15,220 nt of DNA from contig CALFUF010000058.1 of assembly GCA_937916405.1 (NCBI GenBank), positions 1-15,220 of the forward strand, given 5' to 3'. A program made the translations under genes and the position numbers. This document shows positions 1 to 6,034 of the stretch, piece by piece. The DNA comes from an uncultured Prevotella sp. (GTDB lineage Bacteria > Bacteroidota > Bacteroidia > Bacteroidales > Bacteroidaceae). The notes beneath the pieces are model-generated. The model searched no databases. It had not been told where the DNA came from and saw nothing but the letters and a program-made list of their open reading frames with translations. Each line of letters starts with the position of its first letter. Position 1 is the first letter of the stretch.

Positions 1-41
1 TGTTCCATGCCATGGAACAAAGTGTTCCACCCCATGGAACA
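1..41. repeat. Two tandem short palindromes, TGTTCCA...TGGAACA
   Basis: Two 19-bp inverted repeats lie 22 bp apart. The first (1-19, TGTTCCATG-C-CATGGAACA) has perfect 9-bp arms around one central base. The second (23-41) keeps the outer 7 bp of each arm (TGTTCCA and TGGAACA) and differs in the middle (CCCCA). The conserved outer arms with a changed centre suggest that base pairing or a dyad-binding protein matters more than the exact core. The array starts at the window edge, so further units may lie upstream. I see no ORF here. Function is unknown: intergenic repeat, operator pair or folded 3' end of a neighbouring transcript are all possible. Confidence 0.75.
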
Positions 42-48
42 AACAGGA

Positions 49-127
49 AGGTGCCACCTTCGAGGGGCGAAGGTACGGGCTTCGAGGGGAGGAGGTGCCA
101 CCTTCGTGGGTCGAAGGTACGGGCTTC
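49..127. repeat. Tandem 44-bp repeat containing conserved stem-loops
   Basis: A 44-bp unit at 49-92 is followed directly by a second copy from 93 to about 127, where the similarity stops at GGGCTTC. Each copy starts with AGGTG-C-CACCT, a short palindrome, and then contains ACCTTCG, five bases, CGAAGGT. That is a perfect 7-bp stem with a 5-base loop: 56-62 with 68-74, and 100-106 with 112-118. The stems are identical while the loops differ (AGGGG and TGGGT), which fits selection on the structure. The block lies downstream of the minus-strand gene that ends at 150. No thymine run follows, so it is not a classic intrinsic terminator. The function is unknown. Confidence 0.75.
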
Positions 128-149
128 TTAGGAAACTCTGTCTGTTTCT

Positions 150-929
150 TTAAGTCAAACGATGGTTTGACTCTGGGTCAGCCATCACATATTGCCCTCG
201 TTTCATCTTACCCCAATGGATGGCATGCTTAGGACAATGGTGATAACAAGCAAGACAGTTGGTGCAGGAACCATCGTGTTTCCATTGGGGTGGGGTGCCC
301 TCGATGTCGTCTACAGGACAAAGTTTAGCACATCGTCCACAATTAATACAAGCCTCATCGTCCACCCAGAAATGCTGGTCAGTGATGAGATGCTTGTTGT
401 AATAGCCACCAATAACGTAAGTATAAGTGTAAGGGATGGCGCCCTTGACGAGCTCCTCCACACCACATTGCCGATTGCCGACCACCTCGCAGATATGCCG
501 CATACGCTCTTTGGCATCTTCCACCTTCTGATGAATCCGTTCAGGAGTGTCCAGATGCAAGAAAGAGAAACAGACATTCGACTCTGGCATCACCACAGCA
601 AAGACGGCATCCGCATGCAGACCTTGTCGCCCAAGTTCCTTGTTGAAGATGCGCATGGCATGACCCATGTTGTCTCCACAGGTAGTCAGTGCATATATAT
701 AAGAGGTGGAACAGAATGTCGCCTTGCGAATGAACTCACGGACTATGCGGGGCGGTTGCCAACCATGAGTCGGGAAACAGAATCCCAACCGCTCCCCATC
801 TTGCAGGATATACTCACAAGTCCCTTTTTTCAGCTCGTCAGGGATATAACGCAATACGTCACCTGTCGACTGAGCCAGTTGCTCTGCCGCCCATTTCGTG
901 TTACCAGAACCAGAGAAATAGAAGATCAT
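150..929 (-). CDS. EFR1-type flavodoxin/ferredoxin protein (FMN domain plus two 4Fe-4S clusters)
   Basis: This 259-residue protein is probably a cytoplasmic electron carrier or small oxidoreductase. The N-terminus is flavodoxin-like: a short beta strand leads into SGSGNT (residues 6-11), the expected FMN phosphate-binding loop. The C-terminus carries two CxxCxxCxxxC(P) ferredoxin motifs, C194/C197/C200/C204 and C222/C225/C228/C232, each followed by Pro, expected to hold two [4Fe-4S] clusters. This order and length match the EFR1 family (flavodoxin followed by ferredoxin). There is no signal peptide or membrane segment. The start codon overlaps the stop of the upstream kinase-like gene (926-929, ATGA), so the two are probably translationally coupled and expressed from one promoter. 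Electron donor, acceptor and physiological role cannot be read from the sequence. Family assignment is firm; function is open. Confidence 0.88.
   Translation of the reverse strand: MIFYFSGSGNTKWAAEQLAQSTGDVLRYIPDELKKGTCEYILQDGERLGFCFPTHGWQPPRIVREFIRKATFCSTSYIYALTTCGDNMGHAMRIFNKELGRQGLHADAVFAVVMPESNVCFSFLHLDTPERIHQKVEDAKERMRHICEVVGNRQCGVEELVKGAIPYTYTYVIGGYYNKHLITDQHFWVDDEACINCGRCAKLCPVDDIEGTPPQWKHDGSCTNCLACYHHCPKHAIHWGKMKRGQYVMADPESNHRLT
153..172 (-). other. Stem-loop overlapping the last codons of the EFR1-type gene
   Basis: AGTCAAAC (153-160) and GTTTGACT (165-172) form a perfect 8-bp stem with the 4-base loop GATG. It covers the last codons and most of the stop codon of the minus-strand gene. 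Read on the minus strand it is followed by TTAAAGAAACAG, not by a uridine run, so an intrinsic terminator is not well supported. It could protect the mRNA 3' end or be a coincidence of coding sequence. Confidence 0.35.
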
Positions 930-2413
930 GAGTGCAAGTCGAGTACGAAGCGAGTCCCTTTCGTAAACTCAGGATCGATATCCAGGTCACCATTCATCTT
1001 CAGTGCCATCTGCTTACAGATAGGCAGTCCCAGACCGTCCCCCTTGGTAAGATTCCTGATCTCAAGGAAAGGCTTGAAGATATCCTCCCTTTTCTCCTCT
1101 GGAATACCACAACCAGTATCTGATACGAGGAACTGGTGGGTATGAGCACTACGCTTCTTGTATTCCAACCAGATTGTTCCACCCTCAGGCGTATACTCAG
1201 CGGCGTTGGTCAACAGATGCGTGAGGATATGGGTGACATACTCCTTATTCATATCAATAGTCATCTTCGGGGCATTGATCTTCAAGGTCACATCACGCTT
1301 TACCTTGTCACGAATCTGGTCCATCAGACCCTCGCAGAAAGGAGGAATCTGCACCTCTTCCGTCACAATCTCGTCAGTAGAGTTCTCTAATTCAGAGAGT
1401 GTCTGTATATGTGCGGAGAAATCCATCAGTGCCTTCACCTCAGGCTTGCTGTTGTCAAGCTTCTCCAAGGTAGGATCCAGCTGGGCTGAGATATTACTGA
1501 TGAACTTCGCTTTCAGGGCGTTATTATCTTTCTCCAGGTTGATGATCTTCTTCTGCTTGCGAGTCTGGAGGATAAAGCGGAGCAGGATGATGGCACCTAC
1601 AACCAGGGCAGCTGCCAATGCGCCGGCAAGGATCAGAAGCCCAACGATAATCACCCAACGGGTTGTCAGTGAACTGTCTTTCTCCTCGATGGAAGCCTCA
1701 TTATCTGCAATCTGCTTTTTCAGAGCCGCAATCTCATCAGCGTGCTTCAAGGCATTGGTAGAGTCCTTCCACGCCAGGTAGTTGCTATACGACTGTGCCA
1801 CCATGTTGGCATTATTACTTTTGCGACCATTGGCAATCAGTTGCTTGTAAACCTCATCCACCTTGTCATATTCTTTCGATGCAGTCAGTTTGTTAGCCAT
1901 CTCCTTGAAGACAGCGTCACCCTGTGCGTTCAGTCCAAAGGAATAGTAATAGATAGCCTTGCTGTATAGTAAGTCATTCTTTATCTTTTCATCATTAGCC
2001 GTCGCAGCCTGTGCCTCCATCGTCTTCAATTGCTCCTTGGCACTGTCGGGCTTGCGGAACTTCATGTACATCTGCAAGCGTTCCTTCGTGACATAGTAAT
2101 GGAGTCCGGCATTGTTTGCACCTCCCTTACTGTTGATCATCTGGTCGATATTACGAAGAAGTTCGAACGCTTCTTTATGCAGCCCGTCTTTAGAATATAG
2201 GGAAGCGGCTTTCGCACCACACTCTACCGCTTGTTGTATCTGTCCCTTGTTGACATAGTCCTCGTAGGCTCTGATATAGGTGTGACGGGCAGCAGGAATG
2301 GTTTGCGCTGTCTCGGCACTTTTCTGTAATTCGCTTTTTTGTGACTCCTGTGCATTGATGGAAACACAGCCAAGTGTCAGACTCAATAATAATATTGATA
2401 CTTTCTTATTCAT
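926..2413 (-). CDS. Membrane-anchored histidine-kinase-like protein lacking the phosphoacceptor histidine
   Basis: A 495-residue protein with a signal-peptide-like N-terminus (MNKKVSILLL..., cleavage likely after INAQ), an alpha-helical periplasmic domain of about 225 residues that resembles TPR repeats, one strongly hydrophobic segment near residues 252-281, a short coiled linker, and a C-terminal HATPase_c domain. ATP-site motifs are intact: N-box Asn403 (LLTNAAEYT), G1 box DTGCG (432-436) and G2 box GDGLGL (458-463). The H-box is not: where sensor kinases have F-x4-S-H-E-L-R-T-P-L, this reads FISNISAQLDPTL, with Ala310 in place of His. Classical autophosphorylation is therefore unlikely; it may be a pseudokinase, act with a partner, or hydrolyse ATP for another purpose. 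No response regulator is adjacent in the window. I chose the ATG at 2413 over the one at 2431 (six extra residues): the predicted transcription start near 2440 would leave only about 10 nt before 2431, and 2413 gives a normal signal peptide. The stop overlaps the next start. Confidence 0.85.
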   Translation of the reverse strand: MNKKVSILLLSLTLGCVSINAQESQKSELQKSAETAQTIPAARHTYIRAYEDYVNKGQIQQAVECGAKAASLYSKDGLHKEAFELLRNIDQMINSKGGANNAGLHYYVTKERLQMYMKFRKPDSAKEQLKTMEAQAATANDEKIKNDLLYSKAIYYYSFGLNAQGDAVFKEMANKLTASKEYDKVDEVYKQLIANGRKSNNANMVAQSYSNYLAWKDSTNALKHADEIAALKKQIADNEASIEEKDSSLTTRWVIIVGLLILAGALAAALVVGAIILLRFILQTRKQKKIINLEKDNNALKAKFISNISAQLDPTLEKLDNSKPEVKALMDFSAHIQTLSELENSTDEIVTEEVQIPPFCEGLMDQIRDKVKRDVTLKINAPKMTIDMNKEYVTHILTHLLTNAAEYTPEGGTIWLEYKKRSAHTHQFLVSDTGCGIPEEKREDIFKPFLEIRNLTKGDGLGLPICKQMALKMNGDLDIDPEFTKGTRFVLDLHS

Positions 2414-2445
2414 AGTAATTAGTGTATTCATTTCAAATTTAGATG

Positions 2446-2477
2446 CAAAAGTATGAAATTATTTCATTTTATCCAAA
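2446..2477 (-). promoter_or_regulatory. Bacteroidota-type promoter for the kinase-like/EFR1 operon
   Basis: Read on the minus strand, TTTG (2477-2474), a 20-bp spacer and TACTTTTG (2453-2446) match the Bacteroidota -33/-7 pattern TTTG-N19-21-TAnnTTTG. The predicted transcription start is close to 2440, which gives a leader of about 27 nt to the ATG at 2413. Confidence 0.75.
2453..2467. promoter_or_regulatory. Candidate operator ATGAAAT-T-ATTTCAT in the minus-strand promoter
   Basis: A perfect 7-bp inverted repeat with a single central base lies in the spacer between the -33 and -7 elements of the minus-strand promoter and touches the first base of the -7 box. A bound regulator would compete with RNA polymerase there. 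The position is suggestive, but AT-rich sequence makes chance dyads more common. Confidence 0.4.
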
Positions 2478-2497
2478 TAAAGTAACGATTTATTTGG
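2473..2497. promoter_or_regulatory. Dyad carrying both divergent -33 elements
   Basis: CCAAATAAA (2473-2481) and TTTATTTGG (2489-2497) are perfect 9-bp inverted arms around a 7-bp centre. The left arm contains the -33 TTTG of the minus-strand promoter and the right arm contains the -33 TTTG of the leu promoter. Part of the symmetry therefore follows from having back-to-back promoters, but five of the nine base pairs lie outside TTTG. It could be a shared operator controlling both operons. Confidence 0.5.
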
Positions 2498-2524
2498 TGA
2501 TTGGGTGAAAATAGTGTAATTTTG
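2493..2524 (+). promoter_or_regulatory. Bacteroidota-type promoter for the leu operon
   Basis: TTTG (2493-2496), a 20-bp spacer and TAATTTTG (2517-2524) match the -33/-7 pattern exactly. Transcription should start near 2528-2531, giving a leader of about 40 nt before the leuA ATG at 2569. That is too short for a leader peptide with an attenuator or for a T-box. Confidence 0.75.
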
Positions 2525-2527
2525 CAA

Positions 2528-2539
2528 CCAATTAATTGG
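2528..2539. promoter_or_regulatory. 12-bp perfect palindrome CCAATTAATTGG at the leu transcription start
   Basis: The palindrome begins four bases after the -7 box, at the predicted +1 of the leu operon. A protein bound here would block initiation, so it is a candidate operator. No regulator gene is adjacent and no known consensus was recognised. Confidence 0.4.
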
Positions 2540-2568
2540 AAAAGAAAAAGAAATTAGATATAGAAATT

Positions 2569-4068
2569 ATGAGTGACAGATTGTTTATCTTCGACACGAC
2601 ACTCCGTGATGGCGAACAGGTGCCCGGATGTCAGTTGAACACGGTAGAAAAGATTCAGGTGGCTAAAGCACTCGAGCAACTGGGTGTTGATGTGATTGAA
2701 GCGGGATTCCCTATCAGTAGTCCTGGTGACTTCAATTCTGTGATTGAGATCTCAAAGGCAGTGACATGGCCCACCATCTGTGCGCTGACCCGTGCGGTCA
2801 AGAAGGATATTGATGTTGCCGCAGAGGCTTTACAGTATGCCAAGCATAAGCGTATCCATACTGGTATCGGCACCAGCGACTCCCATATCAAGTATAAGTT
2901 CAACTCCAATCGTGAGGAGATCATCGAGCGTGGCGTTGCCGCTGTTAAGTATGCCAAGAAGTTCGTGGAGGACGTAGAGTTCTATTGCGAGGATGCCGGT
3001 CGTACGGAGAATGAGTATCTGGCTCGTGTCGTGGAGGCTGTCATCGCTGCTGGCGCTACTGTCGTGAATATTCCCGATACCACTGGTTACTGCCTGCCAC
3101 AGGAGTATTTCGAGAAGATCAAATATCTGAAAGACCATGTATCTAATATTGACAAGGCGGTTATCTCGACCCACTGTCATAACGACCTCGGCATGGCTAC
3201 GGCAAACACCTTCTCTGGTGTGATGGGTGGTGCCCGTCAGGTGGAGGTTACCATTAATGGTATTGGTGAGCGTGCTGGTAATACCTCATTGGAGGAGATT
3301 GCCATGATCTTGAAATGTCACAAGGCACTGGGCATCGACACCAATATCAATACACAGAAGATTTACCCGACCAGTCGCATGGTATCCAGTCTGATGAATA
3401 TGCCTGTGCAACCCAACAAGGCTATTGTAGGACGTAACGCCTTTGCTCACTCTTCTGGTATTCATCAGGATGGTGTGCTGAAGAATGTGCAGACCTATGA
3501 GATTATTGACCCGAAAGATGTGGGTATCGATGATAACAGCATCGTACTGACCGCACGTAGTGGTCGTGCTGCTTTGAAGCACCGTCTGAGTGTGAATGGT
3601 GTGGAGGTCAGTGATGAGAAACTCGATAAGATTTACGAGAAGTTCCTGCAACTTGCCGATCAGAAGAAAGAGGTGAATGATGCTGATGTGCTGATGCTGG
3701 CTGGTGCCGACACAGCAGAGGCTCATGCTGTGAAACTCGACTTCCTGCAGGTTACTACAGGTAAGGGTGTGAAGAGTGTCGCTTCTATCGGACTCGATAT
3801 CAGCAACCAGAAGTTCGAGGCTGCCGCCTCAGGTAATGGTCCTGTCGATGCCGCCATCAAGGCTTTGAAGAAGATCATCATGAAGCAGATGACCCTGAAA
3901 GAGTTTACGATTCAGGCTATCTCCAAGGGGTCTGATGATGTGGGTAAGGTTCACATGCAGGTGGAGTACGACGGCAGCATCTACTATGGCTTTGGTGCCA
4001 ATACGGATATCGTGACAGCTTCTGTCGAGGCGTATATTGACTGTATCAATAAGTTTAAGAAATCATGA
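2569..4068 (+). CDS. leuA: 2-isopropylmalate synthase (LeuA)
   Basis: Catalyses acetyl-CoA + 2-oxoisovalerate to 2-isopropylmalate, the first committed step of leucine synthesis, in the cytoplasm. The 499-residue product has the HMGL-like TIM barrel with DTTLRDGEQ (residues 9-17, catalytic Arg13 and metal ligand Asp14), the HCH metal-binding motif (His202, His204), NGIGERAGN and SSGIHQDG. A C-terminal LeuA regulatory domain from about residue 390 probably gives leucine feedback inhibition. The ATG at 2569 is preferred to a TTG at 2536: the latter lies within about 8 nt of the predicted transcription start and would add a lysine-rich tail outside the conserved fold. It is the first gene of the operon; its stop overlaps the leuC start (4065-4068). 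Assignment as LeuA rather than CimA rests on typical LeuA sequence around the barrel and on the second, clearly different synthase downstream. Confidence 0.95.
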   Translation: MSDRLFIFDTTLRDGEQVPGCQLNTVEKIQVAKALEQLGVDVIEAGFPISSPGDFNSVIEISKAVTWPTICALTRAVKKDIDVAAEALQYAKHKRIHTGIGTSDSHIKYKFNSNREEIIERGVAAVKYAKKFVEDVEFYCEDAGRTENEYLARVVEAVIAAGATVVNIPDTTGYCLPQEYFEKIKYLKDHVSNIDKAVISTHCHNDLGMATANTFSGVMGGARQVEVTINGIGERAGNTSLEEIAMILKCHKALGIDTNINTQKIYPTSRMVSSLMNMPVQPNKAIVGRNAFAHSSGIHQDGVLKNVQTYEIIDPKDVGIDDNSIVLTARSGRAALKHRLSVNGVEVSDEKLDKIYEKFLQLADQKKEVNDADVLMLAGADTAEAHAVKLDFLQVTTGKGVKSVASIGLDISNQKFEAAASGNGPVDAAIKALKKIIMKQMTLKEFTIQAISKGSDDVGKVHMQVEYDGSIYYGFGANTDIVTASVEAYIDCINKFKKS

Positions 4069-5441
4069 ATACATTATTTGATAAGATATGGGACAAGCAT
4101 GTTGTACAGAAAGTAGACGACGGCCCCACTCAGTTATATATCGACCGTCTTTATTGTCATGAGGTGACCTCACCACAGGCTTTCGACGGTATGAGAGCAA
4201 GAGGACTGAAGTGCTTCCGTCCTGACCATATCTATTGTATGCCTGACCATAACACACCAACCCACGATCAGGACAAGCCTATCGAGGATCCTGTATCCGC
4301 AAAGCAGGTGAGCACACTGGCACAGAATGCTAAGGACTTTGGGTTGACACACTATGGTATGATGGACAAGTCGAATGGTATTATCCATGTGGTAGGTCCT
4401 GAGAAGGGACTCTCTCTGCCAGGTATGACGATTGTCTGTGGCGACTCCCATACTTCCACACATGGAGCGATGGGTGCTGTTGCCTTTGGCATTGGTACCA
4501 GTGAGGTGGAGATGGTGCTTGCCTCACAATGTATCCTTCAGCAAAAACCAAAGTCGATGCGCATCAGTATTAATGGTACATTAGGTAAAGGAGTGACCGC
4601 GAAGGATGTCGCCCTCTATCTGATGAGTCAGTTGACAACCTCTGGTGCTACAGGCTATTTCGTGGAGTATAGTGGTGATGTGGTGAAGGATATGTCGATG
4701 GAAGGACGTCTCACCTTGTGTAACCTCTCTATCGAGATGGGAGCGCGTGGCGGTTTTGTCGCACCTGACGAGACCACCTTTAATTATATAAAAGGTAAGG
4801 AGTTCGCTCCTCAAGGTGAGGCATGGGACAAGGCTGTCGCTTATTGGAATACTTTGAAGAGTGGTGATGACGCTGTCTTTGACAAGGAACTCGTATTTGA
4901 CGCGAAAGATATTGAGCCTCGTGTCACTTATGGAACCAATCCTGGTATGGGTATCGGTATTACAGAGGCAATCCCTGCAGAGGGTGGAGCCGGCTTCCAG
5001 AAGGCACTCGACTATATGGGTTTCAAAGCAGGAGAGAAACTGCTGGGTAAGTCTATCGATTATGTATTCCTTGGTGCCTGCACCAACGGACGTATTGAGG
5101 ACTTCCGTGCTTTTGTCTCTATAGCCAAGGGACGCAAGAAGGCAGACAACGTGATAGCATGGCTTGTACCAGGCTCATGGGCTGTTGACCGCCAGATTCG
5201 TGAAGAGGGGCTTGACAAGGTGTTGGAAGCTGCTGGTTTTGAGATTCGTCAACCAGGTTGCTCTGCCTGTCTAGCCATGAACGACGACAAGGTTCCTGCT
5301 GGTAAATATGCAGTCTCTACCTCTAATCGTAACTTTGAGGGACGTCAGGGACCAGGTTCTCGTACTATCCTTTGCTCACCTCTTGTTGCAGCAGCAGCAG
5401 CTGTTACTGGAGTAATCACAGATCCAAGAACATTATTATGA
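4065..5441 (+). CDS. leuC: 3-isopropylmalate dehydratase large subunit (LeuC)
   Basis: With LeuD it isomerises 2-isopropylmalate to 3-isopropylmalate, and in the citramalate route (R)-citramalate to erythro-3-methylmalate. The 458-residue protein has the aconitase-family start (TLFDKIWDKHVV), VCGDSHTSTHGA, and the three cysteines for a [4Fe-4S] cluster: one in GACTNGR and two in GCSACLAMN. Length is normal for bacterial LeuC. Both ends overlap neighbours by 4 bp (ATGA at 4065-4068 and at 5438-5441), consistent with coupled translation and balanced subunits. A run of GCA codons near the 3' end encodes AAAA before the final VTGVI; this is normal sequence for the family end. Confidence 0.96.
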   Translation: MNTLFDKIWDKHVVQKVDDGPTQLYIDRLYCHEVTSPQAFDGMRARGLKCFRPDHIYCMPDHNTPTHDQDKPIEDPVSAKQVSTLAQNAKDFGLTHYGMMDKSNGIIHVVGPEKGLSLPGMTIVCGDSHTSTHGAMGAVAFGIGTSEVEMVLASQCILQQKPKSMRISINGTLGKGVTAKDVALYLMSQLTTSGATGYFVEYSGDVVKDMSMEGRLTLCNLSIEMGARGGFVAPDETTFNYIKGKEFAPQGEAWDKAVAYWNTLKSGDDAVFDKELVFDAKDIEPRVTYGTNPGMGIGITEAIPAEGGAGFQKALDYMGFKAGEKLLGKSIDYVFLGACTNGRIEDFRAFVSIAKGRKKADNVIAWLVPGSWAVDRQIREEGLDKVLEAAGFEIRQPGCSACLAMNDDKVPAGKYAVSTSNRNFEGRQGPGSRTILCSPLVAAAAAVTGVITDPRTLL

Positions 5442-6034
5442 AACAGAAATTCAACGTTATAACATCCACTTGTGTCCCCCTTCCTTTAGAGAATGTGGAC
5501 ACCGATCAGATTATCCCAGCTCGTTTTCTGAAAGCGACCACCCGTGAGGAACGTTTCTTTGGGGATAACCTCTTCCGTGACTGGCGATATAATGCAGATG
5601 GTACGGTTAATAAAAACTTTGTACTGAACGACCCCACTTATGGAGGTTGTATCCTCGTGGCAGGTAAGAACTTCGGTTCTGGTTCCAGCCGTGAGCATGC
5701 CGCATGGGCGATTGCCGGATATGGTTTCCGTGTGGTCATCAGTTCTTTCTTCGCTGATATCCATAAGAACAATGAGTTGAACAACTTCGTGCTGCCCGTG
5801 GTAGTTAGCGAGCAGTTCCTTGCAGAGCTCTTTGAGAGCATCGAGCAGAATCCGAAGATGGAGGTGGAGGTGGACCTGCCCAACCAGACTGTTACTAACA
5901 AAGCCACAGGCAGACAGGAGAAGTTTGAGATTAACGGTTATAAGAAACACTGTCTGATCAATGGATTGGACGATATAGATTTTCTGATTCAGAATAAGGA
6001 TAAAATCGAGCAATGGGAACAGCAGAACGCATAA
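5438..6034 (+). CDS. leuD: 3-isopropylmalate dehydratase small subunit (LeuD)
   Basis: The swivel-domain partner of LeuC, 198 residues, typical for bacterial LeuD. It begins MKQKFNVITSTCVPLPLENV, followed by DTDQIIPARFLK (the conserved region with substrate-contacting residues), and has NFGSGSSREHAAWAI, the signature loop that recognises the substrate. The ATG at 5438 is chosen because the family N-terminus starts there; an upstream in-frame ATG at 5372 would add 22 serine/cysteine-rich residues encoded by the other frame of leuC. The start overlaps the leuC stop and the 3' end overlaps the next gene by 22 bp. Confidence 0.96.
   Translation: MKQKFNVITSTCVPLPLENVDTDQIIPARFLKATTREERFFGDNLFRDWRYNADGTVNKNFVLNDPTYGGCILVAGKNFGSGSSREHAAWAIAGYGFRVVISSFFADIHKNNELNNFVLPVVVSEQFLAELFESIEQNPKMEVEVDLPNQTVTNKATGRQEKFEINGYKKHCLINGLDDIDFLIQNKDKIEQWEQQNA

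Noticed and set aside
153..172. Stem-loop at the end of the EFR1-type gene as a Rho-independent terminator
   Set aside because: No uridine run follows on the minus strand and the stem is AT-rich; kept only as an unassigned structure.
192..1145. A 317-codon plus-strand open frame antisense to the EFR1-type and kinase-like genes
   Set aside because: It crosses the junction of two well-supported minus-strand genes, shows no recognisable motif and is a shadow of their codon use.
1158..1781. A 207-codon plus-strand frame with membrane-like sequence inside the kinase-like gene
   Set aside because: It is antisense to the kinase-like coding sequence, with no upstream promoter or family motif.
2536..2568. 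TTG-initiated N-terminal extension of leuA
   Set aside because: It would start within about 8 nt of the predicted transcription start and adds a lysine-rich segment outside the family fold; ATG 2569 is a better start.
5372..5437. Longer leuD start at ATG 5372
   Set aside because: The extra 22 residues are low-complexity Ser/Cys read out of frame from leuC; the family N-terminus begins at 5438.
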